Part shown: piece after piece, positions 6,885-12,454 of the stretch
Layout of the letters: each line of letters starts with the position of its first letter
How positions within the stretch are numbered: position 1 is the first letter of the stretch
Position numbers and translations under genes: made by a program
Assembly (NCBI GenBank): GCA_001804345.1
Contig: MHFU01000156.1
Location: 3,614 to 16,067, forward strand
Direction: 5' to 3'
Length of the DNA: 12,454 nucleotides
Source: Omnitrophica bacterium RIFOXYB12_FULL_50_7
GTDB taxonomy: Bacteria; Omnitrophota; Omnitrophia; Omnitrophales; Aquincolibacteriaceae
Notes under the pieces: generated by a model
The model's database searches: none
What the model was told of the DNA's origin: nothing
Seen by the model: the letters and a program-made list of their open reading frames with translations, nothing else

Positions 6885-7655
6885 CTATGGCCTCAGATGC
6901 CTATAGAAATTTGACCCATGGACTTCCGTATGACAACCCGCAGAGTAGCATGTCCCCCGACGCGTAGCCGCATGTGCCTCAACAGCCACGACGGCATCTT
7001 GCCCACCGTGACACCTGAGACACAACGACGAATCCCTTGCAGTCAACATCTTATCGTTGATCGAGCCGTGAACTTTATGGCATATTGTGCAGCCTTCGCG
7101 AAGCGCCAAATGCTCGTACACGAAAGGCCCACGCTGCTCTTTGTGACATTTAAAACAGAGCTCGTTCGTATCTTCCATAGAAGTAGCCGACCAGGGCCTC
7201 GCATTCGCCCCATGAGGATCATGGCAATCCGTGCAGGACATGTGGCCTTCCAAGACTGGATGACGATGAGGGAGCTTGAATTCGGCTTTCTTTTCCATGT
7301 GGCAGGCAAAACACATTTCAGGATTCTTGCCGGGATTGATGATCTTAACACCCTTGCCGCCGCCGGCATCCACGTGCAGGCTCCCGGGACCGTGACACAT
7401 CTCGCAACCTTCTACTTTAATTCCCTCCATCGGAATGGCAACTCTTTCGTGAGCGGCAAGCTTGAAATTCCTGACCTCCTTCTCATGGCACATGGCGCAG
7501 GTTTGGGACCCGACGTACTTAGCACCCTCCATCTGATTATCTTTCATGACCTTCTGGAGAGTTTCAATATCCACATCACGGCAGGAAGAAAAGAGAGGAA
7601 GACAGGCCAGAACAAGAAATACGAAGAATATTTTTTTAAGCTTCACTATTAGCAC
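6885..7655 (-). CDS. Octahaem c-type cytochrome lipoprotein, DmsE/MtrA-like
   Basis: 256 residues. A lipoprotein signal (KLKK, hydrophobic core, LFSSC) predicts lipidation at C25; the following residue is Arg, not Asp, so by the E. coli rule it would go to the outer membrane. Seven CXXCH sites start at C53, C84, C115, C141, C167, C189 and C212, and an eighth atypical CX4CH site runs C236-H242. Family-like stretches include CHGPGSLH, CTDCHDPHGA, NELCFKCHKEQRGPF and HTEVHGSN, as in the DmsE/MtrA/OmaB-type cytochromes that work with outer-membrane barrels. The barrel gene follows directly, so it probably carries electrons across the outer membrane inside or beside that barrel. Start is uncertain: GTG at 7655 or GTG at 7646 (giving a tidier signal peptide, KLKKIFF), neither with a strong ribosome binding site. 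A promoter lies upstream. Confidence 0.88.
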   Translation of the reverse strand: MLIVKLKKIFFVFLVLACLPLFSSCRDVDIETLQKVMKDNQMEGAKYVGSQTCAMCHEKEVRNFKLAAHERVAIPMEGIKVEGCEMCHGPGSLHVDAGGGKGVKIINPGKNPEMCFACHMEKKAEFKLPHRHPVLEGHMSCTDCHDPHGANARPWSATSMEDTNELCFKCHKEQRGPFVYEHLALREGCTICHKVHGSINDKMLTARDSSLCLRCHGGQDAVVAVEAHAATRRGTCYSAGCHTEVHGSNFYRHLRP

Positions 7656-7712
7656 TTTCGGGTTTGCGCGTGTTTTACTACCAACAAGATCATCGGCACT
7701 TCTTCAAAAAAA

Positions 7713-7740
7713 ATTAATTGTGAAAATTATATCAATTAAT
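7713..7740. promoter_or_regulatory. Perfect inverted repeat overlapping the -10 box (candidate operator)
   Basis: ATTAATTG (7713-7720) and CAATTAAT (7733-7740) form an 8-bp perfect inverted repeat with a 12-nt gap spanning the -10 box at 7726-7731. Inside it TGTGA-N6-TATCA has one perfect CRP-type half and one poor half. A dimeric regulator, possibly of the CRP/FNR superfamily, could bind here; the site is AT-rich and could also arise by chance. Confidence 0.4.
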
Positions 7741-7753
7741 CTTTCCTGCGCAA
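7726..7753 (-). promoter_or_regulatory. Sigma70-type promoter for the octahaem cytochrome and barrel genes
   Basis: On the minus strand a perfect TATAAT (7731-7726) lies 16 nt after TTGCGC (7753-7748), which keeps TTG of the -35 consensus. Just upstream, 7754-7781 is almost pure A/T with two copies of AAATATTT and an A run, which resembles an UP element. It sits in the 126-bp gap after ccsA, giving a leader of about 65 nt before the cytochrome start. Confidence 0.6.
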
Positions 7754-7781
7754 GCTTTTTTTAAAATATTTCAAAATATTT

Positions 7782-8573
7782 TTACTTAGCATAACTATGC
7801 AGGCCGGACAGAAGATAATTGACGCCGACATACGTGAAGATCACGAACGAAAATCCCGTGAGCGCGACCCAGGCTAGTTTTTTTTCGCTCCACCCTTTCA
7901 TGAGACGCAGGTGAAGATAAAGCGCATAGATCATCCACGTTACAAGCGCCCACGTTTCTTTCGGATCCCAACTCCAATATTGTCCCCACGCCTCATTCGC
8001 CCAAACGGCGCCGGAAGCCACTCCCAAAGTCAACAAAGGGAACCCAAACAGGATCGACTTATAGATCACTTGGTCCAGCTGTTCGTGTGAAAAATATTTC
8101 TTTTGAAGCGGAAGGAGGTAAGCAATGCTCGCAATAAAAGAGACCGCAAAGGCACCGTAGCTAAAAAAACAGGTCACGACATGCAGGACCAGCCAATTGC
8201 TTTGCAGCGCAGGCATGAGGGGCTTCACAGCCGCATCGTGCGAAAAGGCATACATCAGGATGGCAAGATTGCCTACGAGGATAAAAAAACCAAGGCGCGA
8301 AATCTTGAGCCAAAGGTCCGCCAGAAGAAAGGACGCCACAAACGCCCAGGAAAAGAAAACAAGAGATTCATACATGTTCGTCATGGGCGCATGGCCCGTG
8401 ACTTTCCAACGGATCGCCAAAGCCACGGTCTGGGCCAGAAATCCCAACACGACCAAGAGACGAGCCAGCCGCTCCATCTTCGGCGAAGACTTCTTAAAAA
8501 AAACGAATGCGTGCGGGACGAGACTCACAAGATAACATAAAAAAGCTCCGGACAAAAAGTGTGCTTCAGTCAT
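7782..8573 (-). CDS. ccsA: Cytochrome c biogenesis protein CcsA/ResC (System II haem handler)
   Basis: A 263-residue polytopic inner-membrane protein, the haem-export/handling half of System II synthetase. It contains the WWD motif WGQYWSWDPKE (196-206), GHAPMTNMYES (60-70), and histidines H131 (in VLHVVTCFFSYGAF) and H259 (in SGLHSY) at the positions that ligate haem from outside. It presents haem to ResB for thioether attachment to CXXCH motifs. It directly follows resB with a 61-bp gap; ATG start with AGGAG 5 nt upstream. All family residues look intact, unlike the HemX-like paralogue at 3471-4310. It is often named ccsB or resC in other annotations. It precedes the cytochrome gene by 126 bp, in keeping with dedicated maturation of the multihaem proteins encoded on both sides. 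Confidence 0.95.
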   Translation of the reverse strand: MTEAHFLSGAFLCYLVSLVPHAFVFFKKSSPKMERLARLLVVLGFLAQTVALAIRWKVTGHAPMTNMYESLVFFSWAFVASFLLADLWLKISRLGFFILVGNLAILMYAFSHDAAVKPLMPALQSNWLVLHVVTCFFSYGAFAVSFIASIAYLLPLQKKYFSHEQLDQVIYKSILFGFPLLTLGVASGAVWANEAWGQYWSWDPKETWALVTWMIYALYLHLRLMKGWSEKKLAWVALTGFSFVIFTYVGVNYLLSGLHSYAK

Positions 8574-8594
8574 CGCGGCTCCTATGCTTGTAAT

Positions 8595-8629
8595 CGTTCA
8601 GACACCCCCCGTCATCCTGAGCCTGAACG
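8595..8629. repeat. Hairpin carrying half of the 4363-type repeat, between resB and ccsA
   Basis: CGTTCAG (8595-8601) and CTGAACG (8623-8629) form a perfect 7-bp stem with a 21-nt loop. The stretch CCGTCATCCTGAGCCTG (8609-8625) repeats the left end of the element at 4363-4380 with one mismatch in the shared part. It looks like a decayed or half copy of that repeat lodged in the 61-bp gap. Confidence 0.55.
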
Positions 8630-8634
8630 CTTAC

Positions 8635-9726
8635 CTATGTTTCGAGTTTCCTGTTCTTCTTTCTAGCAGGATGAAAATAAATATTCAGCGTAAGCCCTAA
8701 CATGATCGTAATAATGCTCGTAAAAATGACGACCGTTCCGGGATCCTGCACGACCGCAAGCCCCGTCCACTTTTCCGCCTGCGAATCGTACGAGGCCTGA
8801 TAAAAAGAGAAGCCCTTGTACCGCAGCGGGTGGTTGACCCGAATCGACTGTTCCCTCACCACCTTCCCTCCTTCAAGGATCTCCACATGGCTGATAAAAG
8901 CTTTCGGAGTATCCTGCGCCCAAATATATTTCAATCCAATGGGCCGCTCTTTCGTCATGTGAAAATCCGAAAAATTCGAAAAAACCCACTCGGTATAATC
9001 TTCGTCTTTCCCTTTCATGTGCACCAGGATGGCAGGATTATTCGGTTCATCCGAAGCAGAATAAGCAGTGCGCGAGGCCATATCGAATCGGAAATCGGGA
9101 ATAAATTGTTCCACCCGAAATTGAAAATTCGCGCCAGGAATCTCCGTCCATATATTTTTCCGGAAACGGTATTCGGCGGCCTGTTTTTCCCCAGGAATAG
9201 CAATCACGAGCTTCTCCATCCCATCTTCATAATGCTGGAGCTCGAAATCCTTCAGGCGCAACTCGAATCCGAGCGGGATCGTTTTCTCACGATGGGTAAT
9301 CGACGATGCGGATTGTCCTTCATTTAGCGTGAGGTCCCCTTTAATCCTCATCGTGGCACTCATCAGCCCACCGACAATCAGAAGAATAAGACTCAGATGG
9401 ACCAGAATGAATCCGAAAGTTCTTTTTTTTCGGACGACGCTCACGATCAAACAGCCAAGAATATTCGCCCCGAGAAGAACAATAAGAACAAGAAACCAGG
9501 GGCTTAAAAAAACCGTGTTCAGGTGCAATTGATAGAAGAGTCCGGTCCATTTGAAACCGAATTTCTCGGCATATTCGGCGTATTCCCGTCCCTGAGGGAT
9601 CAGGGTTCCCAAAATAGCAACGGGGATCAAGACGAAGAGCAGGACCACGGTCAACCGGACCGAGGCAATAAATTCCCCAAACTTCTGGAAAGCGCCTGCT
9701 GCTTTTTTTAACACTCTAAGAGGCAT
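8635..9726 (-). CDS. resB: Cytochrome c biogenesis protein ResB/Ccs1
   Basis: A 363-residue membrane protein, the haem-lyase partner of CcsA in System II. Three N-terminal membrane helices (about 22-43, 76-97, 104-123) are followed by a periplasmic domain (about 125-325) and one C-terminal helix (about 328-351). Family signatures: TLIPQGREY (41-49), FYQLHLNTVFLSPWFL (64-79), the helix with H110 in ILVHLSLILL, and VNHPLRYKGFSFYQASYD in the periplasmic domain. It is at the short end of the family (Bacillus ResB exceeds 500 residues), but the signatures are all there. ATG start with AGGA 6 nt upstream. It lies between the fused multihaem cytochrome and ccsA, so the genes for the machine and its substrates are interleaved. 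Confidence 0.92.
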   Translation of the reverse strand: MPLRVLKKAAGAFQKFGEFIASVRLTVVLLFVLIPVAILGTLIPQGREYAEYAEKFGFKWTGLFYQLHLNTVFLSPWFLVLIVLLGANILGCLIVSVVRKKRTFGFILVHLSLILLIVGGLMSATMRIKGDLTLNEGQSASSITHREKTIPLGFELRLKDFELQHYEDGMEKLVIAIPGEKQAAEYRFRKNIWTEIPGANFQFRVEQFIPDFRFDMASRTAYSASDEPNNPAILVHMKGKDEDYTEWVFSNFSDFHMTKERPIGLKYIWAQDTPKAFISHVEILEGGKVVREQSIRVNHPLRYKGFSFYQASYDSQAEKWTGLAVVQDPGTVVIFTSIITIMLGLTLNIYFHPARKKNRKLET

Positions 9727-9767
9727 ATCGAGTCCTGCGGCGGGCTTGATGAGCCGCTCGCTTTAAT

Positions 9768-9824
9768 GTTTTCCGTACTGTTTCAAACGCAAAAGATTTG
9801 CGAGGGCAAAGCATAACGGAAAAC
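9768..9824. other. Nested inverted repeats in the resB leader
   Basis: GTTTTCCGT (9768-9776) and ACGGAAAAC (9816-9824) form a perfect 9-bp outer stem. Inside, CGCAAA (9788-9793) and TTTGCG (9797-9802) form a second hairpin with a 3-nt loop. The structure fills the middle of the 127-bp gap upstream of resB and would be in its leader RNA if co-transcribed. I do not recognise it as a known riboswitch, and no T run follows to make it a terminator. Confidence 0.45.
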
Positions 9825-9853
9825 CGCGGAAGAACCAAGGGATTTTTACCCGA

Positions 9854-11743
9854 TCACTCCGGATTTTTTTTCTTCGTGGGACCCTTTTGGGGAGGATCCT
9901 CCAGGGCCCTTTCCTTTTCGTGGGTCTTCCCAAGGATCATGCTTGGGTTCAGCGGGTAGGCCTCCGGATCAAAGATCACAAAATAAAGGTGCCACACCAA
10001 GATGGCCAGAACCGCCAGAAGGGCTTCGTAAAAATGAATGGCCGTCGCAAGATCCATCCCCCATTTCGGAAGATATTTCATGAAAAAATTCTCGAAGGTC
10101 AGGATAGCTCCCGTAACGATCATCACCACGGAGCCCCAGATCAGCGCCCAATATTCGGCCTTCTCGATGTAACTGTACTGCGTGAAGTGCGGCTTTTCCT
10201 TAAAAAATCCCATATTGAACATCAACAAGCCGAAGCAGTCCTTGGCATCCCTGAGCCTTGGAAGAAGCGCCACGAGCTTCATCCGTCCCCGTCGCGTCAG
10301 GATCATATACATCACGTGATAGACCAGCAGGGCAATAAAAAGAATAGCGGTTCCCTTATGGATCCCCCCGCGCCAGTCGGTGTTTGACTTCGCCATCATG
10401 AAGGGGAAATTCCACCAACTGTCGGGATATTTGAGCGCAAATCCCGTGTAAGCCAGAATCATAAAAGTAATCGCCAGGACCCAGTGCTGGAGACGCTCCT
10501 GAAGCGTAAACCTCAGGTAAGGACTTTCTGTCTTAACCTTCGCAAAGTGTTCCCGGAACTTTTTCGAAAAATCGAGGAGGTTATGGACCAACATCCCCCC
10601 GATCACGCCGACAATCAAAAGTATGTAGAAAATGGTCACGTAGAAAACAATATGATTTTCCTTGGGCGACGGAGTCCCGTGGATTGTCCCTTCCATCAAC
10701 TGCTTTCCCACGCCCGGATGGCACTTCCCACACGTCCTGGACAAATGCATCTTATTAACAGAAGAATCGGGATCTGCGGAAGGCAAGACATCGTGTGCTC
10801 CATGGCAACTTGCACAGTTCGCCACCATGGTCACGCCGAGCTTGCTAGCCAGTCCGTGATAGCTCTCGAAATAAGAACTAACCCGGTCGGCCGGCAAATT
10901 AAACTTTGTGTTGAGCTTCTCGGATTCATGGCAATGCCCGCATGTCTTTTCCGAGATCACCGTGGCATAGACCGAAGAGGTCGGATCCAAACGGGATTTG
11001 ATACCATGTTCCCCGTGACAATCCGTACAAACCGGCGCCTCCCGTTTTCCCCCTAACGCCGCCTTCCCGTGAATACTCCGCAGATACGTCTGAAGCACGT
11101 TTTCATGACACTTCCCGCAAGTGGCGGGAACATGGTTCCGGAATATCTTGGATTTGGGATTGGTCGGCGAATGCAGGTCATGCGAGCCGTGGCAATCCGT
11201 GCATATCGCCGCATTGATCAAATTTTTCTCTATTAAGGCCTTGCCATGGATGCTTTCGGAATAAGATTTGAGAGGGGCGCTTTCGGAGAGAGAGAACTTT
11301 GCCATTTTCCCCCGATCCTCATGACACACCGAACAGGTCTTGGGAATATTCAGACGGTAAACAGGAGATTCGGGGTTGCGGTAATTGAGGAGCGAATGAG
11401 GTTCCCCATGGCAATCCATACAACCCGCGGCAGAGATCCCGGCCCCCACCGCAATACCGTGATCGGACGCCCGGTAAATTTGAGCTTCGATGGCATGACA
11501 ATTGGCGCATTGGACCGGCGCTGGTTTCTCCTGGTGCGGGATCTCCCGGATATCATTATGGCAAGATGTGCAAAGGTTCTTACCGTGAATAGAGCCGGCA
11601 TACTTCGCAGGGTCGATCTGATCGTGGCAGGCAAGACAATCCTCGTTCTGGATATCTAGAGGAGCCGCAAAACCACTTGAACAAAAGAGCGGAATGATCA
11701 GGGAGACAAAGAAAAAAACAGAGATCCGTTTCGCGTTTTTCAT
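9854..11743 (-). CDS. Undecahaem c-type cytochrome fused to a b-type (HydC/FdnI-like) membrane domain
   Basis: 629 residues. A Sec signal (hydrophobic 9-25, GFAA) leads into a periplasmic domain with eleven CXXCH motifs starting at C36, C58, C79, C108, C137, C181, C209, C239, C268, C310 and C338. Hemes 4-11 lie in four repeats of about 55 residues (near 90-143, 161-215, 220-275, 291-345), each with (S)xHG, a first CXXCH+G, and a second CXXCH; the repeated HG histidine may be a distal ligand. Residues 362-600 hold five membrane helices with H420, H476 and paired H570/H585 as likely b-haem ligands. Geobacter CbcL also joins HydC/FdnI-type b domains to a multihaem c domain, so quinol oxidation or reduction coupled to periplasmic electron transfer is the likely role; this is analogy, not proven homology. 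ATG start with AAGGAAAG upstream. The C-terminal tail is Lys/Pro-rich and cytoplasmic. Confidence 0.88.
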   Translation of the reverse strand: MKNAKRISVFFFVSLIIPLFCSSGFAAPLDIQNEDCLACHDQIDPAKYAGSIHGKNLCTSCHNDIREIPHQEKPAPVQCANCHAIEAQIYRASDHGIAVGAGISAAGCMDCHGEPHSLLNYRNPESPVYRLNIPKTCSVCHEDRGKMAKFSLSESAPLKSYSESIHGKALIEKNLINAAICTDCHGSHDLHSPTNPKSKIFRNHVPATCGKCHENVLQTYLRSIHGKAALGGKREAPVCTDCHGEHGIKSRLDPTSSVYATVISEKTCGHCHESEKLNTKFNLPADRVSSYFESYHGLASKLGVTMVANCASCHGAHDVLPSADPDSSVNKMHLSRTCGKCHPGVGKQLMEGTIHGTPSPKENHIVFYVTIFYILLIVGVIGGMLVHNLLDFSKKFREHFAKVKTESPYLRFTLQERLQHWVLAITFMILAYTGFALKYPDSWWNFPFMMAKSNTDWRGGIHKGTAILFIALLVYHVMYMILTRRGRMKLVALLPRLRDAKDCFGLLMFNMGFFKEKPHFTQYSYIEKAEYWALIWGSVVMIVTGAILTFENFFMKYLPKWGMDLATAIHFYEALLAVLAILVWHLYFVIFDPEAYPLNPSMILGKTHEKERALEDPPQKGPTKKKNPE

Positions 11744-11796
11744 TTCAAGGGTCTTTCCTTATTTTTTGAGTGCTGAAAATTTTAAACTTCTAACCA

Positions 11797-12454
11797 TTAT
11801 TTGTACGTAAATAGCATCGCGTAGATAATGCCGACGATCAGGCTCATCCCGATCCCGAGGGCGATCCATCCGAAGAGCTTAATGGCTCTTTTAAGGTTTG
11901 GAGATAAAGGCGCCTGAAGATGTTTTTCGAGCTCCTTTTTCGCCATAAGAGCTTCGTATTCCGCGGGCTTGTCCCGTTTCAGCTCTTCGATTGACATGCG
12001 GCCTGAAAAAATAACCGTATCCATGGGGAATTTTTCAGGCCTGAAGTGCGTATTGAAAAAGTGGATCGTGAAAATAAAGCCCGCTGCCAAAAGGGCCTCG
12101 TCACTATGAATAATGGTCGCGACATTGATCAGCCAGCCGGGCAAAAAGCGGGTGAAGAATTCAGGGAACCAAAGCATCAACCCCGAAGATCCGATGATGG
12201 CGATCCCCCAGAACACGGCAAAATAGTCGAATTTTTCCCAGTAGGTCCAGCGCCCGTAATCAGGCCGTTCGCCCTTTCCAAAGTACCACTTTAGAGTCGC
12301 GATAACTTCCCGGACATCTTTTAATGTAGGGAGCATGGTGTCCGGCCCCAAAAGCATCTTCTTCCAGCCTCCCATTTCTTTCTTTTTGCGGAAGCTAAGA
12401 TCCCAAAGGTGAACGCAAAAGATCCCGATCAAGAGAACTGCGGCTGAGCGATGG
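11797..12454 (-). CDS. b-type cytochrome membrane subunit (5' end beyond right edge)
   Basis: The reading frame is open to the window edge, so the N-terminus is missing; about 218 residues are visible. It starts within a membrane helix beginning HRSAAVLLIGIFCVHLW, where two histidines suggest haem ligation. Further helices follow, with FDYFAVFWGIAIIGSSGLML, IIHSDEALLAAGFIFTIHFF and a C-terminal GWIALGIGMSLIVGIIYAM. FRPEKFPMD and FSGRMSIEELK are typical of the cytochrome b/b6-like family found with multihaem cytochromes. The core (YWEKFDYFAVFWG to FPMD) lines up with residues 525-598 of the next protein, so the two are paralogues. Stop is 53 bp before the next start, consistent with one operon and probably one membrane complex. 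It may itself carry c-type haems at its unseen N-terminus. Confidence 0.85.
   Translation of the reverse strand, partial: HRSAAVLLIGIFCVHLWDLSFRKKKEMGGWKKMLLGPDTMLPTLKDVREVIATLKWYFGKGERPDYGRWTYWEKFDYFAVFWGIAIIGSSGLMLWFPEFFTRFLPGWLINVATIIHSDEALLAAGFIFTIHFFNTHFRPEKFPMDTVIFSGRMSIEELKRDKPAEYEALMAKKELEKHLQAPLSPNLKRAIKLFGWIALGIGMSLIVGIIYAMLFTYK

Noticed and set aside
6918..7652. Plus-strand open frame of about 244 codons opposite the octahaem cytochrome
   Set aside because: It mirrors the cytochrome gene almost exactly and has no known motif; the minus strand has eight haem sites.
7764..7781. AAATATTT repeat pair as a terminator after ccsA
   Set aside because: The arms contain no G or C and are followed by A residues on the minus strand; better read as an UP-like tract of the promoter.
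9768..9850. Possible GEMM (cyclic dinucleotide) riboswitch on the plus strand, because of GAGGGCAAAGC
   Set aside because: The paired ACGCAAAGCC and CTAA parts are missing, and no plus-strand gene lies downstream for it to control.

Overview
The window carries eight protein genes visible over most of their length plus the 5' part of hemB, all read from the minus strand. They form one co-directional block of haem and cytochrome genes. Signal peptides, a lipobox, a large beta-barrel protein and periplasmic multihaem cytochromes indicate a diderm (Gram-negative) bacterium. The short, chlamydia-like HemC fused to HemD, the System II cytochrome c maturation genes, and many small palindromic intergenic repeats suggest an environmental lineage, perhaps of the PVC/Omnitrophota kind. 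That assignment is inference only; Desulfobacterota-like or Nitrospirota-like lineages are alternatives.

Layout in transcription order (high to low coordinates). (1) 12454-11797: a b-type cytochrome cut by the right edge. (2) 11743-9854: an 11-haem c-type cytochrome fused to a five-helix b-type domain; its b-domain is paralogous to (1). (3) 9726-8635 and 8573-7782: ResB (Ccs1) and CcsA/ResC, the System II haem-lyase pair that attaches haem to CXXCH motifs. (4) 7655-6885: an 8-haem DmsE/MtrA-like cytochrome with a lipoprotein signal, preceded by a good promoter. (5) 6761-4629: a 710-residue outer-membrane beta-barrel of MtrB/PioB-like character, followed by a candidate terminator. (6) 4310-3471: a HemX/CcsA-like membrane protein. 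(7) 3308-2043: HemA. (8) 1859-444: a HemC-HemD fusion. (9) 454 to the left edge: HemB, whose start overlaps the end of hemCD.

Taken together the genes describe one supply-and-use chain. HemA, HemB and HemC-HemD make the early tetrapyrroles. ResB/CcsA load haem onto apocytochromes. Membrane b-type cytochromes with a periplasmic multihaem relay could take electrons from (or give them to) the quinone pool. The cytochrome plus barrel pair looks like a porin-cytochrome conduit through the outer membrane. I read this as a candidate extracellular electron transfer locus that carries its own haem supply and maturation genes; direction of flow and substrate cannot be read from the sequence.

The most unusual details are in the haem genes. 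HemC has no third domain and no dipyrromethane-cofactor cysteine, and the HemC-HemD linker is encoded by a perfect 15-bp inverted repeat (a REP-like palindrome read in frame). HemB starts about 20 residues later than usual. The HemX-like protein keeps the flanking histidines of CcsA but has lost the tryptophans of the WWD motif. Related BIME-like palindromes sit on both sides of hemA. No tRNA, rRNA, CRISPR array or transposase gene was seen.
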